Below are positions 7,908 to 15,289 of a stretch of DNA of 15,644 nucleotides, one piece after another. The DNA is from an uncultured Clostridia bacterium (GTDB taxonomy: Bacteria; Bacillota; Clostridia; Oscillospirales; Ruminococcaceae), in contig CANQZS010000018.1 in the NCBI GenBank assembly GCA_947628385.1, positions 1 through 15,644 of the forward strand, in the 5' to 3' direction. Numbering within the stretch: position 1 is the stretch's first letter; each line of letters starts with the position of its first letter. A program made the translations under genes and the position numbers. The notes beneath the pieces are model-generated. The model saw only the letters and a program-made list of their open reading frames with translations. It ran no database searches and had not been told where the DNA came from.

Positions 7908-7931
7908 TTTTATTTTAGGGAGGTATTTTAA

Positions 7932-9182
7932 ATGAATATTTTCAGTAAAATTGCCGCAGGTCTGAAAAAGACCAAGGATTCCATGATGGGCAGACTTGAA
8001 GCACTTATGAATTCCTTTACAAAAATTGATGAGGAATTTTTTGAAGAGCTTGAGGAGCTGCTTATTACCTGCGATATAGGCGTTGAAACTTCGCTTGATA
8101 TTTGCGATAAGCTGCGTGCAAAAGTAAAGGAAAAGGGAATCAAAGATCCCTCCGAGATCAAGATAGAATTAAAAGAAATAATTACCGAAATGCTTGGCGA
8201 GGATAAGGAAATAGATATTTCCAACAAACCTGCCGTGATCCTTGTTATAGGCGTGAACGGCGCGGGAAAAACAACTACGATAGGCAAGCTTGCGGCTCGG
8301 TATAAAAATGATGGGAAAAATGTTCTTGTTGCGGCTGCGGATACATTCCGTGCGGCTGCAATAGATCAGTTGCAGGTCTGGACGGAACGTGCGGGTGTGG
8401 ATATTGTCAAGCATGATGAGGGTTCCGATCCGGCTTCGGTGGTCTTTGACGCTGTTACCGCTGCAAAAGCAAGAGGAACTGACGTATTGATCTGTGATAC
8501 CGCAGGACGTTTGCACAACAAGAAAAATCTTATGGACGAGCTGAAAAAAATAAGCCGTATCGTTCATCAGCAGGCAGAAAATTGTTCGCTGGAAACACTG
8601 CTTGTCCTTGATGCAACGACGGGACAAAATGCTGTAAATCAGGCTAAGCTTTTCAGCGAAGCGGCGGAAATAACAGGGATCGTTCTTACAAAGCTTGACG
8701 GTACCGCAAAGGGTGGGATCATTATTTCCATTCATCGCGAGCTTGGGATACCGGTCAAGCTTGTGGGCGTGGGTGAAAAATTAGACGATCTTCAGGATTT
8801 TCATGCAAAGGATTTTGTGGACGCCCTTTTTGAAACGGAGACGGATTTTGATTATAATTATGAACGTCTTACCGATGAGGAAGCTCCGGAAAATTCTCAG
8901 GAAGAAATTATTTCCGAGGAAATAATTGAAGAAAATGTTTCTGAAATTTCGGAAAATAATTATAATGAAACAATTCCCGAAGAGGAAGAAAGCGCTCCGG
9001 AAAACAGTGAAGAGGTGATCCTCGAAGCGGAAGATCCAGAAGATATTTCGGAAAATGCTGAAGCGCCTAAAAAGAAAGATCACGGTAAATTTGAATTTTT
9101 ATTTAAAGAGATCACATTCGGAAAAAAGAAAAGGAACGATGATGATCCTGATAATGAAGGCAATTCGGAGGAGTCGGAATGA
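7932..9182 (+). CDS. ftsY: FtsY, signal recognition particle receptor, with acidic C-terminal tail
   Basis: FtsY is the membrane-associated SRP receptor GTPase that delivers ribosome-nascent chain complexes to SecYEG. AGGGAGG (7917-7923) is 8 bases before ATG 7932. The 416-residue chain starts with an amphipathic helix (FSKIAAGLKK), then the N domain, then the G domain: G1 GVNGAGKTT (107-115), G2 DTFRAAA (137-143), G3 DTAGRL (189-194), G4 TKLDG (253-257) and the closing GVGEKLDDLQDF (279-290). The NG core is complete by about residue 300. The remaining 116 residues are unusual: 28 of the 70 residues at 311-380 are Asp or Glu, followed by a basic, aromatic segment (380-401) and a short acidic end. 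In many FtsY proteins the acidic extension is at the N-terminus instead. The stop overlaps rdgB (ATGA). Confidence 0.96.
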   Translation: MNIFSKIAAGLKKTKDSMMGRLEALMNSFTKIDEEFFEELEELLITCDIGVETSLDICDKLRAKVKEKGIKDPSEIKIELKEIITEMLGEDKEIDISNKPAVILVIGVNGAGKTTTIGKLAARYKNDGKNVLVAAADTFRAAAIDQLQVWTERAGVDIVKHDEGSDPASVVFDAVTAAKARGTDVLICDTAGRLHNKKNLMDELKKISRIVHQQAENCSLETLLVLDATTGQNAVNQAKLFSEAAEITGIVLTKLDGTAKGGIIISIHRELGIPVKLVGVGEKLDDLQDFHAKDFVDALFETETDFDYNYERLTDEEAPENSQEEIISEEIIEENVSEISENNYNETIPEEEESAPENSEEVILEAEDPEDISENAEAPKKKDHGKFEFLFKEITFGKKKRNDDDPDNEGNSEESE

Positions 9183-9745
9183 AAATAATTCTTGCGTCCA
9201 ACAATAAGAATAAGCTTCGCGAAATACGGGAAATTCTCGAGCCTATGGGATTTGAGATCATTTCTCAATCCGAAGCGGGAATTGATACTGAGGCAGAGGA
9301 AAACGGAAAAACCTTTGAGGAAAATGCTTTTATAAAAGCAAAAGCGGTTTATGATATTAAAAAAATTCCCGTAATTGCAGACGACAGCGGACTTGAGATC
9401 GAAGCGCTGAATGGTGCGCCGGGAATTTATTCCGCAAGATATGCCGAGCCGGGACACAGGCGGGAAAAGGTCCTTAATGAAATGAAAAATATTTCCGATG
9501 AAAAGCGGACCGCGAATTTTACCTGTTGTATTTGTTATATTGATAATGAGGGAAAACCACATTATTTTACCGGAAAGGTTTTCGGAAAAATAGGCTATGA
9601 AAGCCGCGGAACGAACGGCTTCGGATATGATCCGATATTTTTGTACGGAAATAAAACATTTGCGGAGCTTTCCGCAGAGGAAAAAAATTCGGTAAGTCAC
9701 AGAGCAAATGCTTTGAAAAAATTAAAGGAATTTTTTGAAATGTGA
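9179..9745 (+). CDS. rdgB: RdgB/HAM1-type XTP/dITP pyrophosphatase
   Basis: This enzyme hydrolyses non-canonical purine nucleotides (XTP, ITP, dITP) to monophosphates, keeping damaged bases out of DNA and RNA. The 188-residue protein is slightly shorter than typical. Motifs are ASNNKNK (6-12) at the nucleotide-binding entrance, ADDSGLEI (67-74) with the metal-binding and catalytic aspartates, PGIYSARY (81-88), FGYDPIF (148-154) and SHRANA (173-178), all standard for the Ham1 family. The start overlaps the ftsY stop by four bases (ATGA), and polA begins 11 bases after its stop, so the three are probably one transcript. The pairing with polA fits a shared role in accurate DNA synthesis, although the linkage may be only historical. 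Confidence 0.95.
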   Translation: MKIILASNNKNKLREIREILEPMGFEIISQSEAGIDTEAEENGKTFEENAFIKAKAVYDIKKIPVIADDSGLEIEALNGAPGIYSARYAEPGHRREKVLNEMKNISDEKRTANFTCCICYIDNEGKPHYFTGKVFGKIGYESRGTNGFGYDPIFLYGNKTFAELSAEEKNSVSHRANALKKLKEFFEM

Positions 9746-9748
9746 GGA
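9744..9748 (+). promoter_or_regulatory. Ribosome binding site fixing the polA start
   Basis: GAGGA overlaps the rdgB stop codon and is 7 bases before ATG 9756. It makes the longer in-frame TTG start at 9735 unlikely. Confidence 0.7.
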
Positions 9749-9755
9749 ATTTTTT

Positions 9756-12290
9756 ATGAGGCTTCTTGCAATAGACGGCAACAGCATTATGAATCGCGCA
9801 TTTTACGGAATTAAAATGCTTTCAAATAGATCCGGAACGTACACAAATGCAATTACCGGATTTATGAATATTTACCTTTCGGTTTTAAAGGAGCTTTCTC
9901 CGGACGGCGTTGCAGTTGCTTTTGATATGCGCGCGCCGACGTTCCGTCACAAGGCTGTTGAAACATATAAAGCGAATCGTCACGGAATGCCGGACGAGCT
10001 TGCACAACAGATGCCGATAATAAAGGAGCTCCTTACTGCTCTCGGAGTAAAAACAATTGAATGTGAGGGCTTTGAAGCGGACGATATTCTCGGAACGCTT
10101 GCAGGAATTTGCGATGATAAACAGGCTGAATGTTATATTCTTACGGGAGACAGGGATTCGCTGCAATTAATTGATGATAAAGTGACTGTTTTGCTTCATA
10201 CGATGAAAGGAACAATTAAATATAATGAGGAAAAATTTATCGAGGAATACGGAATTTCTCCTATTGAATTAATTGATCTGAAAGCACTTATGGGCGACAG
10301 CTCCGACAATATAAGCGGCGTTAAGGGAATTGGCGAAAAAACCGCAAAGCAGCTTATACACGATCATCATACGATCGAACAGCTTTATTCGGATCTTGCT
10401 GCCGGAAATGTTGAAGCGTCAAAGTCGGTGATCGCTAAGCTTGAAGCGGGAAAAGCCGATGCAGAGCAAAGCAAATGGCTTGCGACCATCGTAAAAAATG
10501 CTCCGATTGAAAATGATCTCGAGCATTACAGATCAGGTGAAATAAACAGCAGTAAAATTTCCGAGATCCTTACAGGACTTGAAATGTTCAAGCTTCTGGA
10601 AAGGCTTGATATTTCTCCGTCGGAAAATATTCCGGTGTCCGCAGAAAATTTACCGGAAAAGATCAATTATGAAATTTCGGGAGAATTTAATGATAATATT
10701 TCCGATTTAAAAAGAGCGGCTTTTATTTTTAAAAACGGGATAATTCAGCTTCTTACGGAAAATAAAATTTATACAATTGCAGATAAAGAAAAGCAGCTTG
10801 AATTTCTTTCATCTGACTGCGAAAAAATAACGTTCGGTGCAAAGCCTGCTTACCGTTTCTGCTTTGAAAACGGTAAGGAAATGAAAAATATTATTTCCGA
10901 CGCGGATATTTTGGGATATATTTTAAATACGAATTCCAGCGAATATGCGGTCGAAAGAATGTGCGCGGAATACGGTGCGCCGACATATCCGGAGTTTGAA
11001 GAATTCTCGGAAATTGCCGAGCTTCCCGCGCTTTCTGAAATTATGCTTGCGGAAATTGAAAAACAGGGAATGACTAAAATTCTCAGGGAAATTGAACTGC
11101 CTTTAACAGAGGTGCTTGCCTCTATGGAATATTACGGAGTTCGCATTGATAAGGACGGAATTAAAAAATTCGGTGAAAAATTAATTGAGGATATTTCCGC
11201 AGTTGAAAAACAGATATATTTTATGGCGGGACATGAATTCAATATTTCATCACCGAAGCAATTGGGAACAGTGCTTTTTGAAGAGCTGGGACTTCCTGCG
11301 GGAAAAAAGACAAAAACGGGATATTCCACAAATGCGGACGTACTTGAATTTCTCCGCAACAAGCACGAAATCGTCGATCTTATTTTACAGTACCGTCAGC
11401 TTACAAAATTAAATTCAACATATGTTGAGGGACTTATAAAAGTTGTTTCCGAGGACGGAAGAGTGCGTTCGTTTTTTAAGCAGACCGAAACAAGAACGGG
11501 ACGAATTTCCTCGGCTGAGCCTAATGTTCAGAATATTCCCGTGCGCACAGAGCTTGGAAGAAATATGCGTAAATTTTTTATTGCCGACGAGGGATATATT
11601 CTTTTGGACGCCGATTACAGTCAGATCGAGCTGCGTATTCTTTCGCACATGAGCGGAGATAAAAATATGCAGAACGGATTTTTAAACGGCATGGATATTC
11701 ATACCGCTACGGCGGCTCAGGTATTTGATATGCCGGTCGAAATGGTAACGTCGGAAATGCGCCGCGCTGCAAAGGCTGTGAATTTTGGCATCGTTTACGG
11801 AATAGGAGCGTTTTCGCTTTCAAAGGATATTGACGTTTCCGTGGCGGAAGCGGATCGCTATATAAAAAATTATTTTGCGCGTTATCCCAAGATCCATGAT
11901 TTTATGGAAAAGGTCGTTGATGACGCAAAGAAAAACGGCTATGCCGTAACGATGTTCGGACGGCGCAGACCAATTCCGGAGCTTAAAAATTCCAATAAAA
12001 ATATTCAGGCATTCGGAAAAAGAGCGGCAATGAATGCACCGATCCAAGGAACTGCCGCGGACATAATAAAAATTGCAATGATAAAGGTTTATGAGCGTTT
12101 AAAAGCAGAAAAATTAGATGCAAGATTGATTTTGCAGGTTCACGATGAATTGATAATTGAAGTAAAAGAATGTGACGCAGAGCGTGCTGCGGCAGTTCTC
12201 GGCGAGGAAATGAGAAACGCCGTAAAGCTTGATATTCCGCTTACCGCCGATGTTTCAAAGGGAAAAACATGGTATGATGCAAAGGGATAA
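9756..12290 (+). CDS. polA: DNA polymerase I
   Basis: PolA fills gaps and removes RNA primers during replication and repair. The protein is 844 residues from ATG 9756. The N-terminal 5'-3' exonuclease (about 1-290) shows LLAIDGNS (D7), EGFEADDILGTLA, TGDRDSLQL and GDSSDNISGVKGIGEKTA, the metal-site and helix-hairpin motifs. The middle region (about 310-450) corresponds in position to the 3'-5' exonuclease domain, but I see no DxE motif at its start, so proofreading is probably lost, as in several Firmicute and Thermus enzymes. The polymerase domain has motif A DYSQIELR (620-627), motif B RRAAKAVNFGIVYG from R669 with K673 and F677, and motif C QVHDE (H796, D797, E798). All polymerase catalytic residues are present. 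Confidence 0.97.
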   Translation: MRLLAIDGNSIMNRAFYGIKMLSNRSGTYTNAITGFMNIYLSVLKELSPDGVAVAFDMRAPTFRHKAVETYKANRHGMPDELAQQMPIIKELLTALGVKTIECEGFEADDILGTLAGICDDKQAECYILTGDRDSLQLIDDKVTVLLHTMKGTIKYNEEKFIEEYGISPIELIDLKALMGDSSDNISGVKGIGEKTAKQLIHDHHTIEQLYSDLAAGNVEASKSVIAKLEAGKADAEQSKWLATIVKNAPIENDLEHYRSGEINSSKISEILTGLEMFKLLERLDISPSENIPVSAENLPEKINYEISGEFNDNISDLKRAAFIFKNGIIQLLTENKIYTIADKEKQLEFLSSDCEKITFGAKPAYRFCFENGKEMKNIISDADILGYILNTNSSEYAVERMCAEYGAPTYPEFEEFSEIAELPALSEIMLAEIEKQGMTKILREIELPLTEVLASMEYYGVRIDKDGIKKFGEKLIEDISAVEKQIYFMAGHEFNISSPKQLGTVLFEELGLPAGKKTKTGYSTNADVLEFLRNKHEIVDLILQYRQLTKLNSTYVEGLIKVVSEDGRVRSFFKQTETRTGRISSAEPNVQNIPVRTELGRNMRKFFIADEGYILLDADYSQIELRILSHMSGDKNMQNGFLNGMDIHTATAAQVFDMPVEMVTSEMRRAAKAVNFGIVYGIGAFSLSKDIDVSVAEADRYIKNYFARYPKIHDFMEKVVDDAKKNGYAVTMFGRRRPIPELKNSNKNIQAFGKRAAMNAPIQGTAADIIKIAMIKVYERLKAEKLDARLILQVHDELIIEVKECDAERAAAVLGEEMRNAVKLDIPLTADVSKGKTWYDAKG

Positions 12291-12795
12291 TTTTATTTCA
12301 GTATCGGAAAAGCTTTCGATATGTGTAATAGAATTTGTCTTTTACAGCTTTATCGGCTGGCTTTATGAAACGATTTTAACAACGGCTGTATGGGGACATT
12401 TTGCTGATAGGGGAATTCTGCATATCCCGATCTGTCCGATATATGGCTTTTGTTCATTGGCACTGATATTGATTTTTGGCAAATTAAAAAGCGTTCCCGT
12501 AATTTTTATTCTGGGAACGTTTCTGACTACCGCGGCGGAGCTTGCGGCGTCTTATGTTCTTGAATTATTTACAGATGAACGATTGTGGGACTATGATAAT
12601 TGGCATTTTAATTTTCAAGGGAGAATTGCTCTTGGAAGCAGTATTATTTTCGGGATATTATGCGTTATTTTAATTAAGCTGCTTCACCCGCTTGCAGTAA
12701 AGATCTGCGGAGAAATAAGCGGTAAAGCGCTTAAAATTATTGCTTTTGCCTTATTGATTTTTATTATCGGAGATCTTTTATGGGTAATTTTATGA
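12274..12795 (+). CDS. Membrane protein of the putative ABC-transporter type IV (DUF1113-like) family
   Basis: A 173-residue protein with about five membrane segments (roughly 15-38, 54-69, 74-97, 118-140, 153-173). Family-like motifs are YSFIGWLYETI (24-34), IPICPIYGF (51-59), TTAAELAASYVLE (85-97) and LWDYDNWHFNFQGRIALG (104-121). I recognise this pattern as the small integral membrane family often labelled putative ABC transporter permease; the real function is not established. The start is uncertain: ATG 12274 overlaps the end of polA by 17 bases and has AAAGGG 11 bases upstream; ATG 12277 is the next codon. The reading frame extends further upstream inside polA, but that part looks like shadow sequence. 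The overlap suggests coupling to polA translation. Confidence 0.8.
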   Translation: MMQRDNFISVSEKLSICVIEFVFYSFIGWLYETILTTAVWGHFADRGILHIPICPIYGFCSLALILIFGKLKSVPVIFILGTFLTTAAELAASYVLELFTDERLWDYDNWHFNFQGRIALGSSIIFGILCVILIKLLHPLAVKICGEISGKALKIIAFALLIFIIGDLLWVIL

Positions 12796-13187
12796 AACAT
12801 TTAAAAAGGACATTTATTGTAATTCTTTTATTGCCGTTAATATTGATATTTGCATACATAATTTTTGAAATTTTCGGAATGTGCGTAAATCATATTTCTA
12901 CTGCAGATCAAACAAATAAATTGCAAAATTTTCTCGAAGATAACATCACTGATATTGAATTGCTCGAGATCCATTCCGAAACAGGCAACACGTCGGGAAC
13001 GGGAAATCATGTTGATTGCTTATCAGAAATTACTTTTTCCACGGAAATGCAGATCGATGAGATCAATGATATTTTGTCTGAAATTTATGATAATGATGAT
13101 TTCATTCTGAATAAGGATGAAAACGGGAATTATAAGCTGAAATTATGTACATTTGCGCCGTTTTGGGATAATATTGAGGGACATTAA
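12780..13187 (+). CDS. Single-pass membrane protein, unrecognised
   Basis: A 135-residue protein with a basic start (MGNFMKHLKRTF), one hydrophobic segment at about 11-34, and then a polar, acidic domain of about 100 residues expected outside the cell. There is no lipobox. The soluble part includes SEITFSTEMQIDEINDILSE and ends LKLCTFAPFWDN. I do not recognise the family. ATG 12780 is chosen because GGAG (12769-12772) is 7 bases before it, which gives a 16-base overlap with the preceding membrane protein gene; a second in-frame ATG at 12792 overlaps that gene's stop as ATGA and is a possible alternative. The tight overlap suggests the two membrane proteins are made together. Two isolated cysteines (C39, C79) follow the membrane segment. 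Confidence 0.6.
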   Translation: MGNFMKHLKRTFIVILLLPLILIFAYIIFEIFGMCVNHISTADQTNKLQNFLEDNITDIELLEIHSETGNTSGTGNHVDCLSEITFSTEMQIDEINDILSEIYDNDDFILNKDENGNYKLKLCTFAPFWDNIEGH

Positions 13188-13215
13188 ATAATTAATTTGA
13201 AAGGTGACTTCAATT

Positions 13216-13302
13216 ATGAATAAAACTTGGTCGGAATTAAATAAAGCATTGCAGATCCAAATTAAAAAGAAAGATACATATGAAACGGGGAAGCTGAAAT
13301 GA
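13216..13302 (+). pseudogene. 28-codon remnant resembling the start of a DinB-family gene
   Basis: AAAGGTG (13200-13206) is well placed, 9 bases before ATG 13216, and the frame reads MNKTWSELNKALQIQIKKKD then TYETGKLK to TGA 13300-13302. The opening MNKTWxExNKxxQ...KKxTYxxG resembles the first 20-25 residues of DinB-like proteins of Firmicutes, which are normally about 150-180 residues. Nothing resembling the rest follows: the next gene's ATG overlaps the stop (ATGA). This looks like a gene whose body was deleted, with the retained start now able to act as a short leader for the acetyltransferase. The family assignment is from memory and moderate at best. A genuine small protein is the alternative. 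Confidence 0.45.
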
Positions 13303-13784
13303 TAAAAGAAATTTCCAAAAATGATATTGCGGAGTGTGTTTGCGTCATAAGAAAAAGTTTCCTTACTGTTGCGGAAGATTTTGGATTTACAGCGGAAAAC
13401 GCGCCGAGATTTACGGCATTTGCGGTTACGGAGGACAGACTTTTGTATCAGTTTGATATTGAAAAAAGACCAATGTACGCATATTTTGAAAACAAAAAAA
13501 TAATTGGCTATTATTCGCTGCTTATTAAAAATAATAGCGAATGTGAACTTAATAATTTATGTGTTCTACCGGAATATAGACATAGAAATATCGGAACGAC
13601 GCTGCTTGAAAATTCATATGAAAATGCAAAAAGATTCGGCTGTAATAAAATTTCTATCGGGATCGTTGAGGAAAATTATTTGCTTAGAAAATGGTATGAG
13701 AAAAACGGTTTTATTCATATCGGAACGGAAAAATTTGATTTTTTTCCGTTCACCTGCGGGTATATGGAAAAATATTTAGCGTGA
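13299..13784 (+). CDS. GNAT-family acetyltransferase
   Basis: A 161-residue single-domain GNAT protein. The acetyl-CoA-binding motif A is NNLCVLPEYRHRNIGTTLLE (85-104); the R96-N-I-G99 turn fits the RxxGxG/A consensus except that the last position is Thr101. Motif B is represented by EENYLLRKWYEKNGFIHIGT (124-143), which contains the usual LYxxxGF-like ending. The substrate cannot be inferred. The start ATG overlaps the stop of the 28-codon remnant; GGGG lies 9 bases upstream, so translation may be partly coupled. It overlaps the upstream extension of dus by only a few bases. GNAT genes of this type are common accessory enzymes acting on small molecules or antibiotics. Confidence 0.85.
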   Translation: MIKEISKNDIAECVCVIRKSFLTVAEDFGFTAENAPRFTAFAVTEDRLLYQFDIEKRPMYAYFENKKIIGYYSLLIKNNSECELNNLCVLPEYRHRNIGTTLLENSYENAKRFGCNKISIGIVEENYLLRKWYEKNGFIHIGTEKFDFFPFTCGYMEKYLA

Positions 13785-13789
13785 TTTTT

Positions 13790-13795
13790 AAGGAG
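13790..13795 (+). promoter_or_regulatory. Ribosome binding site fixing the dus start
   Basis: AAGGAG lies 9 bases before the TTG at 13805. An upstream in-frame GTG at 13781 would place this site inside the gene, so TTG 13805 is preferred. Confidence 0.7.
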
Positions 13796-13804
13796 AATTT
13801 CAAT

Positions 13805-14779
13805 TTGGAATATATTTATATCGGTAATGTGAAAATAGAAAAGACTGCCGCACTTGCGCCTATGGCTTCGGTGGCTGACAGAGCTTACCGCGCGCTTTGC
13901 AAGAAAAATGGCGCGGCTTATATGGTGTCAGAAATGATCTCTGCAAAGGGACTTTGTTATTCCGACAGAAAAACCGAGGAGCTTTGCACAGTAATGGAAA
14001 ATGAACGTCCCTATGCGCTCCAGCTTTTTGGCGACGATCCCTATTTTATGGCGGAAGCTGCAAAAAAATTAATGAAATATTCTCCGGATATAATTGATGT
14101 AAATATGGGCTGCCCTGTTCCTAAAATTGCGGGAAACGGTGCGGGTTCTGCGCTTATGAAAGATCCTATCCTTGCGGCAAAAATCGTTTCTGAAATGGTG
14201 AAAGCAGTTCCCGTTCCTATAACCGTAAAAATCCGCAAAGGCTGGGACGAGGAACACGTCAATGCCGTTGAATTTTCAAAAATTCTCGAAGATGCGGGAG
14301 CGTCTGCAATTACTGTTCACGGACGAACAAAAAATCAGATGTACCACGGAAAAGCCGATCGGGAAATTATCCGAAAAGTAAAAGAAAATGTTAAAATTCC
14401 CGTCATCGGAAACGGTGATGTGGATTCGCCGGAAAGTGCCAAAAAAATGTATGATGAAACCGGCTGCGATCTTGTTATGATAGGGCGGGGAAGCTATGGA
14501 AAGCCGTGGCTTTTTAAAAATATCCGTCATTATTTTGAAACGGGAGAAATTCTGCCGGAGCCGTCACTTGATGAACGCCTTGAAATGATGTGCAGGCAGG
14601 TGGAATTATCGGTAAAATATAAAGGCGAACGTATCGGAATAAGCGAAGCTCGGCGGCAGTGCGCATATTATCTAAAAGGGCTTTTGAACGCTGCTGCGTT
14701 CCGTAATAAATGCGGAAGCCTGAATAATTTAGATGATCTTAAGGAGCTTTGCAAAGAGGTGAAAAAAGCCTGTGAATAA
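13805..14779 (+). CDS. dus: DusB-type tRNA dihydrouridine synthase
   Basis: Dus enzymes reduce uridine to dihydrouridine in tRNA using FMN and NADPH. From TTG 13805 the protein is 324 residues, a normal length. The TIM-barrel motifs are present in order: LAPMASVADRAYR (17-29), SEMISAKGL (42-50), DVNMGCPVPKI (98-108) with catalytic C103, VKIRKGWD (141-148), VHGRTKNQMYHGKAD (171-185), IGNGDV (201-206) and MIGRGSYGKPWLF (225-237), which contact FMN. A helical C-terminal tRNA-binding domain follows. The TTG start is chosen from the ribosome binding site AAGGAG at 13790-13795. The last eight bases overlap the start of the RimI gene. Confidence 0.95.
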   Translation: MEYIYIGNVKIEKTAALAPMASVADRAYRALCKKNGAAYMVSEMISAKGLCYSDRKTEELCTVMENERPYALQLFGDDPYFMAEAAKKLMKYSPDIIDVNMGCPVPKIAGNGAGSALMKDPILAAKIVSEMVKAVPVPITVKIRKGWDEEHVNAVEFSKILEDAGASAITVHGRTKNQMYHGKADREIIRKVKENVKIPVIGNGDVDSPESAKKMYDETGCDLVMIGRGSYGKPWLFKNIRHYFETGEILPEPSLDERLEMMCRQVELSVKYKGERIGISEARRQCAYYLKGLLNAAAFRNKCGSLNNLDDLKELCKEVKKACE

Positions 14780-15212
14780 AATTATTATCCGTAATGTATG
14801 CGGAAATGATATTCCGCAAATTGCAGAAATTGAATTGGATTCATTTACCGATCCGTGGACGGAAAATGCGCTGCTTTCACAAATCTCCGAAAAATACGGA
14901 ATTTTTTTAGCTGCGGAAAATTGCTGCGGGATCATCGGATATATTATCGGTTCATGCGACGGAGAAAATGCGTTTATAGAAAAAATTGCAGTGAAAAATT
15001 CTGCAAGAAAACAAGGCGCAGGAAAAGCTTTGATAAATAAATTTATTTCGGAAATCACGGATAATGCAAAGCAAATTTCTCTTGAAGTTCGTGAATCAAA
15101 TTTCGCAGCAAAAGCATTGTATTTTTCAGTAGGATTTGAAGCCGCAGGCATAAGAAAAAATTTATACGAATTCCCGAAAGAAAACGGGATCGTCATGATA
15201 AAAAAATTATAA
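14772..15212 (+). CDS. rimI: RimI-type ribosomal protein N-terminal alanine acetyltransferase
   Basis: RimI acetylates the N-terminal alanine of ribosomal protein S18. The 146-residue GNAT protein matches the family length. The RimI-like elements are DSFTDPWTENAL (23-34), motif A EKIAVKNSARKQGAGKAL (70-87) with the pyrophosphate-binding R79-K-Q-G-A-G84, LEVRESNFAAKALYFSVGF (104-122) with E105 and Y117 near the expected catalytic positions, and GIRKNLYEFPKENGIVMIKK near the end. GTG 14772 is the start; GAGGTG (14756-14761) is 10 bases upstream inside dus, and the genes overlap by eight bases. In many Firmicutes rimI is next to tsaB and tsaD; here it follows dus. Other N-terminal acetyltransferases of similar shape cannot be fully excluded. 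Confidence 0.88.
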   Translation: MNKIIIRNVCGNDIPQIAEIELDSFTDPWTENALLSQISEKYGIFLAAENCCGIIGYIIGSCDGENAFIEKIAVKNSARKQGAGKALINKFISEITDNAKQISLEVRESNFAAKALYFSVGFEAAGIRKNLYEFPKENGIVMIKKL

Positions 15213-15289
15213 AAGTTCGCTTTTTTTTGTACAGGAATTAAGAGGATTTTCTGTATTTCCTATGTTAATATTGATTTGAGGTGATAAAT

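Larger units (their letters stand above)
7698..7910. mobile_element. MITE-like non-coding element with heptamer-built inverted ends
   Basis: About 213 bp flanked by imperfect inverted repeats: 7698-7721 and the reverse complement of 7887-7910 agree at 20 of 24 positions. The interior has no ORF, but contains two GC-rich hairpins: CCCC-TTGA-GGGG (7750-7761) and AAAGCCC-GCAG-GGGCTTT (7808-7825, 7-bp stem and 4-base loop). Small size, terminal inverted repeats, no coding capacity and location in a gap between genes are the hallmarks of a miniature inverted-repeat transposable element or a related dispersed repeat. I see no clear target-site duplication at the edges, so the mechanism is open. Copy number in the genome cannot be judged from here. 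Confidence 0.55.

Noticed and set aside
8169..8735. 188-codon - strand frame inside ftsY
   Set aside because: It is antisense to the FtsY GTPase motifs, and its composition looks like shadow sequence with no recognisable domain.
9080..9700. 206-codon - strand frame over rdgB
   Set aside because: It is antisense to conserved RdgB motifs and shows no domain or ribosome binding site.
12229..12273. Upstream TTG start for the DUF1113-like membrane protein
   Set aside because: It lies inside the conserved end of polA, has no ribosome binding site, and the added residues look unrelated to the family.
15230..15255. Hairpin TACAGGAA/TTTCTGTA between rimI and the AraC remnant
   Set aside because: An 8-bp A+T-rich stem with one G-T wobble and no T-run after it could be chance or a weak operator. 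I saw nothing to decide its role.
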